NCBI RefSeq assembly: GCF_022869865.1
Contig: NZ_CP094984.1
Span: forward strand, 2,666,001 to 2,730,000
Direction of reading: 5' to 3'
Source of the DNA: Arthrobacter zhangbolii
GTDB lineage: Bacteria > Actinomycetota > Actinomycetes > Actinomycetales > Micrococcaceae
DNA: 64,000 nt
Part shown: in pieces, positions 49,570 through 59,039 of the stretch
Layout of the letters: every line of letters begins with the position of its first letter
Numbering within the stretch: the stretch's first letter is position 1
Notes under the pieces: model-generated
The model's database searches: none
What the model saw: the letters and a program-made list of their open reading frames with translations, nothing else
What the model was told of the DNA's origin: nothing
Made by a program: the position numbers and the translations under genes

Positions 49570-50550
49570 GTGTCAGAACGCCATATGAAGTCCTCCGGGG
49601 CCCAGTCGCCTGAGAGCAGCTTCACGCCTTTTGTGGAGCTCGACCGGAAGACCTGGTCGCGGCTCTCCCATGAGATCCGTTCTCCGCTCAACCAGGAGGA
49701 CATCCTGCGGCTGCGCGGGCTCGGTGACCAGCTGAACCTGGACGAGATCCGGGAGGTCTATCTGCCGCTGTCGCGGCTGCTAAACCTGTATGTCGCTGCA
49801 GCGGGCCGCCTGCACAGCGCCACCACCACGTTCCTGGGTGAGAAAACCACGCGTACCCCGTTTGTCATCGGTGTGGCCGGTTCCGTGGCGGTGGGCAAAT
49901 CCACCACCGCGCGTGTGCTGCGAGAGATGCTGCGCCGCTGGCCGGACACACCCAATGTCGAACTGATTACCACTGACGGTTTCCTCTACCCCAACGCCGA
50001 ACTCGAGCGCCGCGGGCTGATGCAGCGAAAAGGCTTCCCTGAGTCCTATGACCGGCGCCGGCTCCTGCGCTTTGTCAGCGAGGTGAAAAGCGGCGCCGAG
50101 GAAGTCCGTGCTCCCCGGTACTCCCACCTCACCTACGACATTGTTCCGGGCGAGGAGATTGTGGTGCACCGTCCGGATGTGCTCATTGTCGAAGGGCTGA
50201 ACGTCCTGGCACCGGCCCGCCCGCGCGCGGACGGGCGCTCCGGCCTGGCCCTGAGCGACTTCTTCGACTTTTCCATCTATGTGGACGCCCGGACCTCCTA
50301 CATCGAGGAATGGTACGTCCAGCGGTTCCAGTCCCTGCGCAGCGGCGCCTTCGCTGATCCGGCGTCGTACTTCCACCGGTACGCCGATCTCACGGATGAG
50401 GAAGCCCGGGCCACTGCCCTGGACATCTGGAAACGCATCAATGAACCCAACCTGGTGACCAATGTCCTGCCCACGAGGGGCCGCGCCCAGCTGGTGCTGA
50501 CCAAGGACGCGGACCACTCGGTGACGAGGATGCTGCTGCGCAAGACGTAG
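49570..50550 (+). CDS. coaA: Pantothenate kinase (type I)
   Basis: Phosphorylates pantothenate, the first step to coenzyme A. The 326-residue CoaA-type kinase has [13 protein letters not shown] early, the P-loop [47 protein letters not shown], and the C-terminal [12 protein letters not shown]. The GTG at 49570 is preferred, but no clear Shine-Dalgarno stands before it, and an ATG five codons later is possible. Longer frames to 49012 overlap glmS and are rejected. Confidence 0.95.
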   Translation: MSERHMKSSGAQSPESSFTPFVELDRKTWSRLSHEIRSPLNQEDILRLRGLGDQLNLDEIREVYLPLSRLLNLYVAAAGRLHSATTTFLGEKTTRTPFVIGVAGSVAVGKSTTARVLREMLRRWPDTPNVELITTDGFLYPNAELERRGLMQRKGFPESYDRRRLLRFVSEVKSGAEEVRAPRYSHLTYDIVPGEEIVVHRPDVLIVEGLNVLAPARPRADGRSGLALSDFFDFSIYVDARTSYIEEWYVQRFQSLRSGAFADPASYFHRYADLTDEEARATALDIWKRINEPNLVTNVLPTRGRAQLVLTKDADHSVTRMLLRKT

Positions 50551-50562
50551 CAGCGGGCGGGA

Positions 50563-51933
50563 TCAGACCGAAGCCCCTGCCTCAGCGTTGAGCGCCAGGT
50601 TTCCTTCAACGGCTGCGGCCAGCGTGCGGGCCGTGGATGCGGCCGTCTCCATGTCTGCGGCCTCTACCATCACCCGGACTACCGGTTCGGTGCCGGAGGG
50701 ACGCAGCAGTACGCGGCCGGTTTCCCCCAAGGCTGCCTGTGCCTGTTCCACGGCCTGGCGGACCGGCTCGTTGGTCTGCACACCGGCCTTGTCCACGCCC
50801 TTGACGTTGATGAGCACCTGCGGGAGTTTCTGCATGACACCCGAGAGCTGCTTCAGGGTGCTTCCGGTGCGGGCCACCTGTGCGGCCAGCTGGAGCCCGG
50901 TCAGCACGCCGTCGCCGGTGGTGGCGTATTCGGAGAAAATTACGTGTCCTGACTGTTCGCCGCCGAGGCTGTAGCCGCCGGAGCGCATGCCTTCCAGGAC
51001 GTAGCGGTCCCCCACTCCGGTTTCAATCAGATTGATGCCCGCCTCCCGGAGGGCCAGCTTCAGCCCGAGGTTGCTCATCACGGTGGCTACGAGGGCGTTG
51101 TCCTTCAGCTTGCCGGCGTCCTTCATGGCTATCGCCATGATCGCCATGATCTGGTCACCGTCAACGACGTTGCCCTCGTGGTCCACGGCCAGGCAGCGGT
51201 CGGCGTCGCCGTCATGCGCAATGCCCAGGTCTGCGCCATGGGCCACCACGGCGGCCTGCAGTGCCTCCAGATGGGTCGAACCGTAGCCGTCATTGATGTT
51301 GATCCCGTCCGGTTCCGCACCAATGACCACTACCTCGGCCCCGGCGTCGGCGAATACCTGCGGGGAACAGCCGCTGGCCGCGCCGTGTGCACAGTCCAGG
51401 ACTACCTTAAGGCCTTCAATCCGGTTGGGGAGGGTCTGCAGCAAATGCACCACGTACCGGTCTTCGGCGTCGGCAAAGCGGTGGATCCGTCCCACGTCGC
51501 TTCCGGTGGGCCGGAGGCCGGGGCGTGACATTTCGGCTTCGATCGCGTCTTCGACGGCGTCGTCGAGCTTCTGCCCGCCGCGTGCCAGGAACTTGATCCC
51601 GTTGTCCGGGGCAGCGTTGTGGGATGCGGAAATGACGACGCCGAAATCGGCGTCCAGGTCGGCTACGAGGAACGCAGCCGCCGGAGTGGGCAGGACGCCG
51701 GCGTCGAAGACGTCAACACCGGAACTGGCCAGGCCTGCTTCCATGGCCGCAGAAATGAAGTCTCCGCTGATCCTGGGGTCCCGTGCCACAACGGCGACCG
51801 GCCGGCGGCCGTTCTCCACGCGGTTGTGGCCCAGTACCACGGCGGCGGCCTGGGCAAGGCCGAGGGCGACTTCGGCGGTGATCAGCCCGTTGGCCAGTCC
51901 ACGGACGCCGTCCGTTCCAAATAATCTTGTCAT
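50563..51933 (-). CDS. glmM: Phosphoglucosamine mutase
   Basis: Interconverts glucosamine 6-phosphate and glucosamine 1-phosphate. The 456-residue protein begins LFGTDGVRG and has the phosphoserine loop [14 protein letters not shown] with Ser104, the metal site [10 protein letters not shown] and the sugar-site segment [13 protein letters not shown]. It is 410 bases downstream of the rpsI stop. It converges on coaA. Confidence 0.97.
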   Translation of the reverse strand: MTRLFGTDGVRGLANGLITAEVALGLAQAAAVVLGHNRVENGRRPVAVVARDPRISGDFISAAMEAGLASSGVDVFDAGVLPTPAAAFLVADLDADFGVVISASHNAAPDNGIKFLARGGQKLDDAVEDAIEAEMSRPGLRPTGSDVGRIHRFADAEDRYVVHLLQTLPNRIEGLKVVLDCAHGAASGCSPQVFADAGAEVVVIGAEPDGININDGYGSTHLEALQAAVVAHGADLGIAHDGDADRCLAVDHEGNVVDGDQIMAIMAIAMKDAGKLKDNALVATVMSNLGLKLALREAGINLIETGVGDRYVLEGMRSGGYSLGGEQSGHVIFSEYATTGDGVLTGLQLAAQVARTGSTLKQLSGVMQKLPQVLINVKGVDKAGVQTNEPVRQAVEQAQAALGETGRVLLRPSGTEPVVRVMVEAADMETAASTARTLAAAVEGNLALNAEAGASV

Positions 51934-52114
51934 TGCGCATCCTCAAGCAGGTTGTGGCCACAGCGGAGTACCGCTAAACGGGCAACTTACTGGCCCATTC
52001 TGCCACCGCTTCCCCCGTCCCTCCGAAACGGGTGGGTCAAAACTATGCGGAGGGCAGCCAAATCGGCATCCGTGGGTGTGTCCAACGTGACGCTTACCGG
52101 GCCGCTTAACGCCA

Positions 52115-52146
52115 AAAAAGGCACCCGCCGAAGCGACTGCCTTTTT
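52115..52146 (-). terminator. Rho-independent terminator of the rplM-rpsI operon
   Basis: A 9-bp stem AAAAAGGCA/TGCCTTTTT with a 14-base loop. On the minus strand it reads GGCA, loop, TGCCTTTTTT, a classic T-tailed terminator. It is about 200 bases past the rpsI stop and before glmM. Confidence 0.8.
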
Positions 52147-52166
52147 GAACCAAGCACCGATCCGGC

Positions 52167-52290
52167 ACCGCCAAATTAGCGCTTGTGAACCCAACCGCCA
52201 AATTAGCGCTTGTGAACCCAACCGCCAAATTAGCGCTTGTGGAGCCAAGCGCCCGATTAGCGCTTGTGGAGCCAAGCGCCAATTCAGTGC
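52167..52290. repeat. 27-bp tandem repeats between rpsI and its terminator
   Basis: Four full 27-bp units at 52167-52193, 52194-52220, 52221-52247 and 52248-52274, with a degenerate partial unit following. Each contains ATTAGCGCTTGTG (minus strand CACAAGCGCTAAT). That core matches the last codons and stop of rpsI (AAGCGCTAA), so the array seems to have grown from the 3' end of that gene. No spacers and no coding frame are supported. Confidence 0.88.
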
Positions 52291-52296
52291 GAGGGC

Positions 52297-52332
52297 CCCA
52301 TGGTGCATTCGCTCCAGCGAATGCACCATGGG
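52297..52332 (-). terminator. Perfect 17-bp hairpin just after rpsI
   Basis: CCCATGGTGCATTCGCT, two bases, then its exact complement. It begins ten bases past the rpsI stop. Having no T-tail and a two-base loop, it is more likely an mRNA 3'-end or processing hairpin than an intrinsic terminator. Confidence 0.7.
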
Positions 52333-52342
52333 AAGCGCTGAA

Positions 52343-52840
52343 TTAGCGCTTGGAGTACTGCGGAGCCTTGCGTGCCTTCTTGAGACCGGCCTTCTTGCGC
52401 TCGATGACGCGGGCGTCACGGGTCAGGAAGCCTGCCTTCTTCAGGGCGGGGCGGTTGTTCTCGCGGTCGATCTCGTTCAGCGAACGGGCGACACCGAGAC
52501 GCAGTGCACCGGCCTGGCCGGAGGGGCCACCACCGTGGATGCGGGCGATGACGTCGTAGGCGCCTTCGAGTTCAAGAAGCTTGAACGGCTCGTTGACTTC
52601 CTGCTGGTGCAGCTTGTTCGGGAAGTAGTCTTCGAGCTCGCGGTCGTTGACGATCCACTTGCCGGTACCCGGAACAACGCGCACGCGGGCGATGGCCTGC
52701 TTGCGGCGGCCGACGGCGGAGCCGGCGACGGTCAGGGCGGGGCGTTCCTTGACTGCGGTCTGTGCCGAGTCAGAGGATTCCGAGGTGTAGCTGGTGAGCT
52801 CCTCGGTGTTTTCATTCAGCTCTTCAGTGTTCTGAGCCAC
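52343..52840 (-). CDS. rpsI: 30S ribosomal protein S9
   Basis: A 165-residue S9. The conserved core begins [15 protein letters not shown] near residue 44 and ends in the family tail [12 protein letters not shown], where the terminal Lys-Arg contacts the P-site tRNA. The N-terminal 40 residues are an acidic Glu/Ser/Thr-rich extension typical of actinobacteria. It follows rplM by 39 bases in a two-gene operon. Confidence 0.97.
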   Translation of the reverse strand: MAQNTEELNENTEELTSYTSESSDSAQTAVKERPALTVAGSAVGRRKQAIARVRVVPGTGKWIVNDRELEDYFPNKLHQQEVNEPFKLLELEGAYDVIARIHGGGPSGQAGALRLGVARSLNEIDRENNRPALKKAGFLTRDARVIERKKAGLKKARKAPQYSKR

Positions 52841-52879
52841 GATTCTCCTTGAATTAATTCTTTAGTTGGCGGGCCAGAA

Positions 52880-53323
52880 CTACTGGGCGACCTGGGTGAT
52901 TTCGAAGGTCTTGGGCTGCTGCGCGGCGTGCGGGTGCTCTGCACCGCGGTACACCTTCAGCTTGCTGATCTGGTCAGCAGCCAGGGAGTTCTTGGGCAGC
53001 ATGCCGCGGATGGCCTTCTCAACTGCGCGCACCGGGTTCTTCTCCAGCAGTTCGGCGTAGTTGACGGAGGACAGGCCGCCCGGGTAACCCGAGTGGCGGT
53101 AGGCACGCTTCTGTTCGAGCTTGGCGCCGGTGAGGGCAACCTTCTCAGCGTTGATGATGATGACGAAATCGCCCATGTCCATGTGGGGAGCAAAGGTCGG
53201 CTTGTGCTTTCCGCGCAGCAGTGTTGCGGTCTGGCTGGCAAGACGGCCTAGGACAACGTCGGTGGCGTCAATGACGTGCCACTGGCGGTTGATGTCGCCG
53301 GGCTTCGGGGTGTACGTACGCAC
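52880..53323 (-). CDS. rplM: 50S ribosomal protein L13
   Basis: A 147-residue L13 with [45 protein letters not shown] and the C-terminal [13 protein letters not shown]. It starts at GTG 53323 with AAGG upstream. A strong promoter lies about 216 bases upstream, leaving a long leader. Confidence 0.97.
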   Translation of the reverse strand: MRTYTPKPGDINRQWHVIDATDVVLGRLASQTATLLRGKHKPTFAPHMDMGDFVIIINAEKVALTGAKLEQKRAYRHSGYPGGLSSVNYAELLEKNPVRAVEKAIRGMLPKNSLAADQISKLKVYRGAEHPHAAQQPKTFEITQVAQ

Positions 53324-53538
53324 GGTTTTTGCCTTCGTTTCTTCTTCTTAGGTGGCGCGCTGTCCATGGATGCCATGGTCAGTGCAGCTTCTCTATGCGT
53401 TACCGGATGGTCAGGTGAGGACTGAATTAACCAGTGGTCCTGAGATCTCGGCTATTTCCCCGGGGCCAGGTGGCTCTGCAACTGAGCCGCTCCCGTGGGC
53501 ATAGGCCTATCGAGGTAGGACACGCACAACGACTATAA
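53324..53538 (-). promoter_or_regulatory. Long 5' leader of rplM-rpsI
   Basis: About 210 bases from the predicted start of transcription to rplM. It holds a GGCTC/GAGCC hairpin and other short inverted repeats, and no supported gene. L13 leaders are autoregulatory in some bacteria, but I do not recognise a specific known fold here. Feedback by L13 or S9 is an inference. Confidence 0.45.
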
Positions 53539-53567
53539 ACAATAGCCTGCTTGCGGGGTCAGGTCAA
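53539..53567 (-). promoter_or_regulatory. rplM-rpsI promoter
   Basis: On the minus strand: -35 TTGACC (53562-53567), 17 bases, -10 TATTGT (53539-53544). Near-consensus spacing and boxes for the housekeeping sigma factor. Transcription would begin near 53532. Confidence 0.8.
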
Positions 53568-53653
53568 AAGCTGTCGCAGCAGCTGTTCGTTTCAACAGCC
53601 GCGGGCACCGGTATTCGATTTGCCTTCATTTTATGCCGCGACGTTCCATCGCG

Positions 53654-54592
53654 CTATCCGCGGTGCGCCCGGGTGAGGTCGGCGCGGTCCTGCAGGCCGG
53701 CGTCGGCGGGATACCTGACCTCTTCCAGCACCAGAGGATGGGGCGGCGCAAGGATGGATTTGGAGTCCCGGATCATGGCCGCGAGCCGCTCGGCCAGCCA
53801 CTGGGGCCGGCGCTCCCCCGCACCCACCAGCAGTGACCCTCCCACCAGGGAACGCACCATGTTATGGCAGAAGGCGTCAGCCTGGATGTGGGTGGCTATG
53901 ATGCCGTCGCTGCCTCTGGCAAAGCTGAACTCCTGCAGCTCCCTGATGGTGGTGGATCCGGTCCGTGGCTTGCAGTAGGACAGGAAGTCCCGGATGCCCA
54001 GCACACCCTCCGCCGCCTCGTTCATCCGGTCCGTGTCCAGCGGTGCCTTGTACCAGAGTGTGGTGTGACGGGAGAGCGGGTCGCGGGTTTCGGGCAGGTC
54101 GGCTATGCGGTAACTGTAGCGCCGCCACAGGGCCGAGAACCGTGCATCGAAGCCGTCAGGGGCGGGAGCGGCCGAACGGATTTCAATGGCTCCCCCCAGG
54201 GCATCCACTACCCGTCGCTGGCGTCCTTCGCGTCGGCCGGGGGCGGTGAGTTCCTTGTTCAGCACCCCGTGCAGGCGGCGGCGCAGTGAAACCCCCGGGT
54301 CCAGGTCCCGGCCGCGGGCCAGTGCGTCCCATTCGGCCCGGGTGAGGTCAAAGTGCACCACCTGCCCGCGGGCATGGACGCCGGCGTCTGTCCGCCCGGC
54401 GACCGTGAGGCGGACCGGGCGGCGCAGCAGTACGGCCAGGGCGTCCTCCACCATCCCCTGCACAGTCAGCAGGCCGGGCTGGGCAGCCCAGCCAGAGAAC
54501 GGTGCGCCGTCGTAGGCGAGGTCCATCCGGACGCGGAAAGGCCCGCCGTCCATTTCCGGGACAGCGGGCCTTTCAATAGTCATAGCACCCAT
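53654..54592 (-). CDS. truA: tRNA pseudouridine synthase A
   Basis: Makes pseudouridine at positions 38-40 of tRNA. The 312-residue enzyme has the N-terminal RVRMDLAYDGAPFSGWA, the catalytic Asp in AGRTDAGVHARGQVVHFD (Asp69), RRYSYRI and the C-terminal FCHNMVRSLVG. Start at 54592 or three codons later; neither has a strong Shine-Dalgarno. It follows rplQ, the usual actinobacterial order. Confidence 0.96.
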   Translation of the reverse strand: MGAMTIERPAVPEMDGGPFRVRMDLAYDGAPFSGWAAQPGLLTVQGMVEDALAVLLRRPVRLTVAGRTDAGVHARGQVVHFDLTRAEWDALARGRDLDPGVSLRRRLHGVLNKELTAPGRREGRQRRVVDALGGAIEIRSAAPAPDGFDARFSALWRRYSYRIADLPETRDPLSRHTTLWYKAPLDTDRMNEAAEGVLGIRDFLSYCKPRTGSTTIRELQEFSFARGSDGIIATHIQADAFCHNMVRSLVGGSLLVGAGERRPQWLAERLAAMIRDSKSILAPPHPLVLEEVRYPADAGLQDRADLTRAHRG

Positions 54593-54621
54593 ATTAAGGG
54601 CACCGGGACGTCAGCGAAGAA

Positions 54622-55167
54622 TTACTTCTTCTCTTCGGTCTCCACGACTGCCTCATCAGCGGAATCAGCTGATTCAGCGGAGTCGGCCGACTCTGCGGAG
54701 TCAGCGGAATCTGCCGAATCGGCGGAGTCAGCGGACTCTGCAACCGGAGCCGGTGCGGCTGCGGCAGCTGCGGTGTTGGCCTCGGCCACTACCGACTGCT
54801 TGGCAGACAGCGGTTCCAGGACCAGTTCGATGACTGCCATGGGGGCGTTGTCGCCCTTGCGGTTGCCGATCTTGGTGATACGGGTGTAACCGCCGTCGCG
54901 CTTCTCGACTGCCGGAGCAATGTCGGTGAAGAGCTCGTGAACGATGCCCTTGTCGGAGATCAGGGCGAGGACGCGGCGGCGGGAGGACAGGTCCCCGCGC
55001 TTGGCGAACGTGATCAGGCGCTCTGCGTAGGGACGCAGACGCTTGGCCTTGGTCACCGTGGTGGTGATCTGCTTGTGCTCGAACAGCTGCGCGGCAAGGT
55101 TCGCCAGCATCAGGCGCTGGTGTGCCGGGCTGCCTCCGAGGCGCTTACCCTTGGTGGGTGTAGGCAT
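54622..55167 (-). CDS. rplQ: 50S ribosomal protein L17 with acidic repeat tail
   Basis: The first 120 residues are a normal L17 ([26 protein letters not shown] split at the start, [22 protein letters not shown]). After an Ala-rich hinge there is a roughly 40-residue tail of repeated Ser-Ala-Asp/Glu triplets. The tail is coded by 9-bp repeats at about 54655-54740. Actinobacterial L17 often has an acidic tail; the repeat regularity here is marked. Confidence 0.96.
   Translation of the reverse strand: MPTPTKGKRLGGSPAHQRLMLANLAAQLFEHKQITTTVTKAKRLRPYAERLITFAKRGDLSSRRRVLALISDKGIVHELFTDIAPAVEKRDGGYTRITKIGNRKGDNAPMAVIELVLEPLSAKQSVVAEANTAAAAAAPAPVAESADSADSADSADSAESADSAESADSADEAVVETEEKK
54655..54740. 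repeat. 9-bp Ser-Ala-Asp/Glu codon repeats in rplQ
   Basis: Repeated units close to TCGGCGGAG/TCAGCGGAT on the plus strand complement encode SAD and SAE triplets at the C-terminus of L17. Period is nine, so length changes keep the frame. Confidence 0.75.
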
Positions 55168-55232
55168 TACTTTTTCTCCTCAAACGGTGCCGTGCGGTGC
55201 ATCAAATGCCCGACGGCAAGAATTTGCTTCAG

Positions 55233-56249
55233 TTAGAGCTCGTCGTCCGAGTATTCGGACTCGTCCTCTTCAATAGCTGCGGCGTGGGCGGCCAGATCAA
55301 ACCCGGGAGGGGAATCCTTCAGGGACAGACCCAGTTCAACCAGCTTTGCCTTCACCTCGTCGATGGACTTCGCACCGAAGTTACGGATGTCCATCAGGTC
55401 AGCCTCGGAGCGGGCTACGAGTTCACCCACCGTGTGGATGCCTTCGCGCTTGAGGCAGTTGTACGAACGCACAGTCAGCTCGAGGTCTTCGATCGGCAGG
55501 GCCATGTCGGCTGCCAGTGCGGCATCCGTGGGGCTCGGACCGATTTCGATACCTTCAGCGGCGGTGTTGAGTTCGCGTGCCAGGCCGAACAGCTCGACCA
55601 GGGTGGTGCCGGCAGACGCGACGGCGTCGCGCGGTGCAATGGCATCCTTGGTCTCGACGTCGACGATCAGGCGGTCGAAGTCGGTGCGCTGTTCAACACG
55701 GGTGGCCTCCACGCGGAAGGTCACCTTCAGGACCGGCGAGTAGATGGAGTCAACCGGAATACGGCCGATCTCCTGGTCACCGGACTTGTTCTGGCTGGCG
55801 GACACGTAGCCGCGGCCGCGCTCGATGGTCAGTTCGAGTTCGAACTTGCCCTTCGAGTTGAGCGTGGCGATGTGCAGGTCGGGGTTGTGGAACTCCACGC
55901 CGGCCGGCGGAGCGATGTCCGCAGCCGTAACCACGCCGGGGCCCTGCTTGCGCAGGTACGCCACAACGGGCTCGTCGTGCTCGGAGGAAACCGAGAGGTT
56001 CTTGACGTTCAGGATGATCTCAGTGACATCTTCCTTGACGCCGGGAACCGTCGTGAACTCGTGCAGCACGCCGTCAATCCGGATGCTGGTGACAGCAGCA
56101 CCGGGAATGGAGGAGAGCAGGGTACGACGGAGGGAGTTACCAAGGGTGTAGCCGAAACCGGGCTCCAGCGGTTCAATGATGAACCGTGAGCGGTTGTCGG
56201 CTACGACTTCTTCAGTGAGGGTGGGGCGCTGTGCAATGAGCACTTGCAT
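55233..56249 (-). CDS. rpoA: DNA-directed RNA polymerase subunit alpha
   Basis: A 338-residue alpha subunit. The N-terminal dimerisation domain (residues 1-230) has [23 protein letters not shown] and the C-terminal domain has the helix-hairpin-helix [14 protein letters not shown]. The tail is acidic. rpsD, which sits before rpoA in many bacteria, is absent here. A large hairpin separates it from rpsK. Confidence 0.98.
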   Translation of the reverse strand: MQVLIAQRPTLTEEVVADNRSRFIIEPLEPGFGYTLGNSLRRTLLSSIPGAAVTSIRIDGVLHEFTTVPGVKEDVTEIILNVKNLSVSSEHDEPVVAYLRKQGPGVVTAADIAPPAGVEFHNPDLHIATLNSKGKFELELTIERGRGYVSASQNKSGDQEIGRIPVDSIYSPVLKVTFRVEATRVEQRTDFDRLIVDVETKDAIAPRDAVASAGTTLVELFGLARELNTAAEGIEIGPSPTDAALAADMALPIEDLELTVRSYNCLKREGIHTVGELVARSEADLMDIRNFGAKSIDEVKAKLVELGLSLKDSPPGFDLAAHAAAIEEDESEYSDDEL

Positions 56250-56351
56250 TTCCTTTCAGCGAGCATCCGCTATATGACGCAACACAAATGGTGGAAACGA
56301 CGACGACGGGTCTTCCGCGGGCGTCTTGGACGGCTAACAGCCAGCCCGGGA

Positions 56352-56407
56352 CCGGATCCCTCCGGCGGGCAGGCCACCGAAGTGGAGTGCCCGCCGGAGG
56401 GATCCGG
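56352..56407 (-). promoter_or_regulatory. 20-bp perfect stem-loop between rpsK and rpoA
   Basis: CCGGATCCCTCCGGCGGGCA and its exact complement, separated by 16 bases that contain a smaller CCAC-CGAA-GTGG hairpin. It lies 15 bases past the rpsK stop and about 100 bases before rpoA. No T-run follows on the minus strand. An attenuator, RNase cleavage site or 3'-end protecting hairpin is likely. Confidence 0.75.
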
Positions 56408-56421
56408 AACCGCAGTGCTGC

Positions 56422-56823
56422 TTATACGCGGCGGCGCTTCGGGGGACGGCAGCCGTTGTGTGCGCTCGGGGTGACGTCCTGAATGGAGCCAACCTCCAGG
56501 CCGGTGGCCTGCAGCGAACGGATAGCGGTCTCGCGACCCGAGCCCGGACCCTTCACGAAGACGTCGACCTTGCGGACGCCGTGCTCCTGTGCGCGCTTGG
56601 CGGCAGCTTCAGCAGCCATCTGAGCAGCGAACGGGGTGGACTTGCGGGAGCCCTTGAAGCCAACCTCACCGGCGGAAGCCCATGAGATAACAGCACCGGA
56701 CGGGTCCGTGATGGACACGATGGTGTTGTTGAAGGTGCTCTTGATATGCGCCTGGCCGAGCGCGATATTCTTCTTATCCTTGCGACGCGGTTTGCGGACC
56801 GCTCCACGAGTCTTGGGGGGCAT
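56422..56823 (-). CDS. rpsK: 30S ribosomal protein S11
   Basis: A 133-residue S11 with [23 protein letters not shown] in the middle, [15 protein letters not shown] and the C-terminal [18 protein letters not shown]. It is 66 bases after rpsM in the alpha operon. Confidence 0.98.
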   Translation of the reverse strand: MPPKTRGAVRKPRRKDKKNIALGQAHIKSTFNNTIVSITDPSGAVISWASAGEVGFKGSRKSTPFAAQMAAEAAAKRAQEHGVRKVDVFVKGPGSGRETAIRSLQATGLEVGSIQDVTPSAHNGCRPPKRRRV

Positions 56824-56889
56824 TACTTCTCCTACAAAGAGTTTGGTTTAGGTGGCCCGGATTCGGGCCTTGGCCGTAGGACCGCTTAT

Positions 56890-57267
56890 TTAGCGGCCGG
56901 CCTTCTTCTTACCGGCAACGGTACGCTTCGGGCCCTTGCGGGTACGAGCGTTGGTCTTCGTGCGCTGACCGTGGACGGGCATGCCGCGGCGGTGCCGGAT
57001 GCCCTGGTAGCTGCCGATCTCGACCTTGCGGCGGATGTCGGCGGCCACCTCACGGCGGAGGTCACCCTCAACCTTGAAGTTGCCCTCGATGTAGTCACGC
57101 AGCTGAACGAGTTCAGCGTCGGTGAGGTCCTTGACGCGAGTTTCCGGGCTGATGCCGGTCTCCACAAGGGTCTGCTCTGCACGGGTCTTGCCCACGCCGT
57201 AGATGTAGGTAAGCGCAATCACTACCCGCTTTTCGCGGGGAATGTCAACGCCAGCGAGACGTGCCAT
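56890..57267 (-). CDS. rpsM: 30S ribosomal protein S13
   Basis: A 125-residue S13 with the start [20 protein letters not shown] (helix-two-turn-helix region), [15 protein letters not shown] and the basic C-terminus [12 protein letters not shown]. First of the rpsM-rpsK group; 201 bases follow to the rpmJ stop with no supported gene. Confidence 0.98.
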   Translation of the reverse strand: MARLAGVDIPREKRVVIALTYIYGVGKTRAEQTLVETGISPETRVKDLTDAELVQLRDYIEGNFKVEGDLRREVAADIRRKVEIGSYQGIRHRRGMPVHGQRTKTNARTRKGPKRTVAGKKKAGR

Positions 57268-57468
57268 ATCGGCGGTTCTCCTTTGGTTATTACCGGAGGT
57301 CTGAAGCAGTGCGTCCCTGTTGCCAGGTCCCCGGCCTCCGTACCGGGGGTGTGCGTCACGCGTATTGACGCTGCACTGCCATATTCAATTAACTACGCGT
57401 GGGCTGTTCCCTGGTGTCAGGGGCCCTCTATCCGGTGCCCGTAAGGACCCCGGCGTTAGAGCGGCTGA

Positions 57469-57582
57469 TTAGCCCTGGCGCTGCTTGTGGCGCGGGTTCT
57501 CGCAGATCACCATGACTCGACCGTTACGGCGAATCACCTTGCACTTATCGCAGATCTGCTTGACGCTCGGCTGGACCTTCAT
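57469..57582 (-). CDS. rpmJ: 50S ribosomal protein L36
   Basis: A 37-residue L36. It reads [19 protein letters not shown], then [18 protein letters not shown], so all three cysteines and the histidine of the zinc-binding form are present. It follows infA by 84 bases. Short genes of this size are often missed. Confidence 0.95.
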   Translation of the reverse strand: MKVQPSVKQICDKCKVIRRNGRVMVICENPRHKQRQG

Positions 57583-57666
57583 GGTTTTCCTTTGCGTGGT
57601 TGCAGGGTTGAGCTTCAACGGGCGGCCAACCGGCAGTGCCGGCTGGCTTTCCGTCTTTGCAGCGGT

Positions 57667-57888
57667 TTATTTGTAGCGGTAGACGATCCGACCCCGGGTG
57701 AGGTCGTACGGGCTAAGTTCCACTACAACGCGGTCTCCTGGGAGGATGCGAATGTAGTGTTGACGCATCTTTCCCGAGATGTGTGCGAGCACAATGTGGC
57801 CGTTGGCCAGCTCAACGCGGAACATCGCGTTGGGCAGGGCTTCGTTGACCGAGCCCTCGATCTCAATGACGCCGTCTTTCTTGGCCAT
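57667..57888 (-). CDS. infA: Translation initiation factor IF-1
   Basis: A 73-residue IF-1 (OB fold) with [47 protein letters not shown] split in the centre, and RGRIVYRYK at the end. It heads infA-rpmJ. A 298-base gap separates it from map upstream. Confidence 0.97.
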   Translation of the reverse strand: MAKKDGVIEIEGSVNEALPNAMFRVELANGHIVLAHISGKMRQHYIRILPGDRVVVELSPYDLTRGRIVYRYK

Positions 57889-58125
57889 ATCCTCCGCTAA
57901 CGTCTGTGTCCCCGGCTAAGACCGGAAACGGTTTTCGATTGTGGCTTTCCCTGCCGTATCCGCCCGCCGATCCCGGGGCACAAGCCATCGAGATCGGTCA
58001 ATCAGGGCACAAACGTAGAGACAACCAACAGATAACTCTACGGGAAGAGGCCGCATAAGTTAAATCGCTGCCGCTGTCCAGTTTCCCAGGTACCGTTTTG
58101 CACCGCAGTTGCAATGGCGGAAAAG
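57889..58125. other. Intergenic region between map and infA
   Basis: Roughly 240 bases besides the map terminator. The infA promoter is expected here on the minus strand, but I see only weak -35 candidates (TTGTCT, TTGACC) with no well-spaced -10 box. No small ORF or RNA gene is supported. Confidence 0.5.
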
Positions 58126-58165
58126 ACTGCAGGCCCCGCTCCCCAAAGGGAACGGAGCCTGCAGT
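58126..58165 (-). terminator. Terminator after map
   Basis: An 18-bp inverted repeat with two mismatches (ACTGCAGGC ... GCCTGCAGT), CAAA loop, followed on the minus strand by CTTTT. It lies 20 bases past the map stop and ends the secY-adk-map unit. Confidence 0.82.
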
Positions 58166-58185
58166 CCTTGTCCGGTATCCGGCTG

Positions 58186-59010
58186 CTAGGGAATCGGGAC
58201 CGGTGTGACACCGAGCGGTTCGAGCCGGGAGGCCCCGCCGTCCGGAGCCGTCAGCACCCAGATTCCCTTTTCATGGATGGCCACCGAGTGCTCCCACTGG
58301 CTGGACCGGCTGCCGTCAACCGTGATGACCGTCCAGTCATCCTCAAGGGTTTTGGTTTCGATCCCGCCACGCACGAGCATGGGCTCAATGGCCAGGCACA
58401 GCCCGGGCCGCAGCTTCGGTCCGCGATGGCTGGTGCGGTAGTTCAGGACGTCCGGCGCCTGGTGCATTTCGGTTCCGATGCCGTGTCCGACATAGTCCTC
58501 GAGGATGCCCAGCCGCTTGCCCGGCACGGAGCTGACATAGTCATCAACCGCCGCACCGATATCGCCCACGAATTTACCCTTGGCTGCGGCGGCAATACCG
58601 TGCCACATGGCGTTTTCGGTGACATCCGAGAGACGCTGGTCCTCGGGGTCGGGCGTGCCCACGATCACCGTGCGTGCCGAGTCCGAATGCCAGCCGCGGA
58701 CTACTGCGCCCCCGTCAATGGAAATGATGTCGCCCTCCTGCAGCACCCGGTCCCCCGGGATGCCGTGGACAACTTCCTCATTCACCGAAGTGCAGACCGT
58801 TGCGGGGTAGTCGTAATAGCCAAGGAAATTGGAGGTGGCTCCGGCTTCCTTCAGCACCCCGGCGAAAACCGCGTCGATTTCCCGCGTGCTGACTCCTACC
58901 TCTGCGGATTTCACGGCCGCGTCGAGTGCGGAGATCAGCACCAGGCCGGCTTCGCGCATGATGCGCATCTGCTCGTTGGTTTTGTATTGGATTCGAGGCT
59001 GGCCGAACAT
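58186..59010 (-). CDS. map: Methionine aminopeptidase, type I
   Basis: Removes the initiator methionine. The 274-residue enzyme has the metal ligands in SIDGGAVVRGWHSDSAR, YVGHGIGTEMHQ and the glutamates in CLAIEPML. It has no N-terminal zinc-finger extension. It follows adk by 29 bases. Confidence 0.96.
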   Translation of the reverse strand: MFGQPRIQYKTNEQMRIMREAGLVLISALDAAVKSAEVGVSTREIDAVFAGVLKEAGATSNFLGYYDYPATVCTSVNEEVVHGIPGDRVLQEGDIISIDGGAVVRGWHSDSARTVIVGTPDPEDQRLSDVTENAMWHGIAAAAKGKFVGDIGAAVDDYVSSVPGKRLGILEDYVGHGIGTEMHQAPDVLNYRTSHRGPKLRPGLCLAIEPMLVRGGIETKTLEDDWTVITVDGSRSSQWEHSVAIHEKGIWVLTAPDGGASRLEPLGVTPVPIP

Positions 59011-59039
59011 GTGTCTTCTAACTTTCTGGCGGATAACTT

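Noticed and set aside
52167-52290. CRISPR array
   Set aside because: The 27-bp units are directly abutting with no unique spacers, and no cas genes lie nearby.
53324-53640. Small ORF upstream of and overlapping rplM in another frame
   Set aside because: A 40-codon frame overlapping the rplM start with a Lys-rich product; no ribosome-binding site or conservation signal seen.
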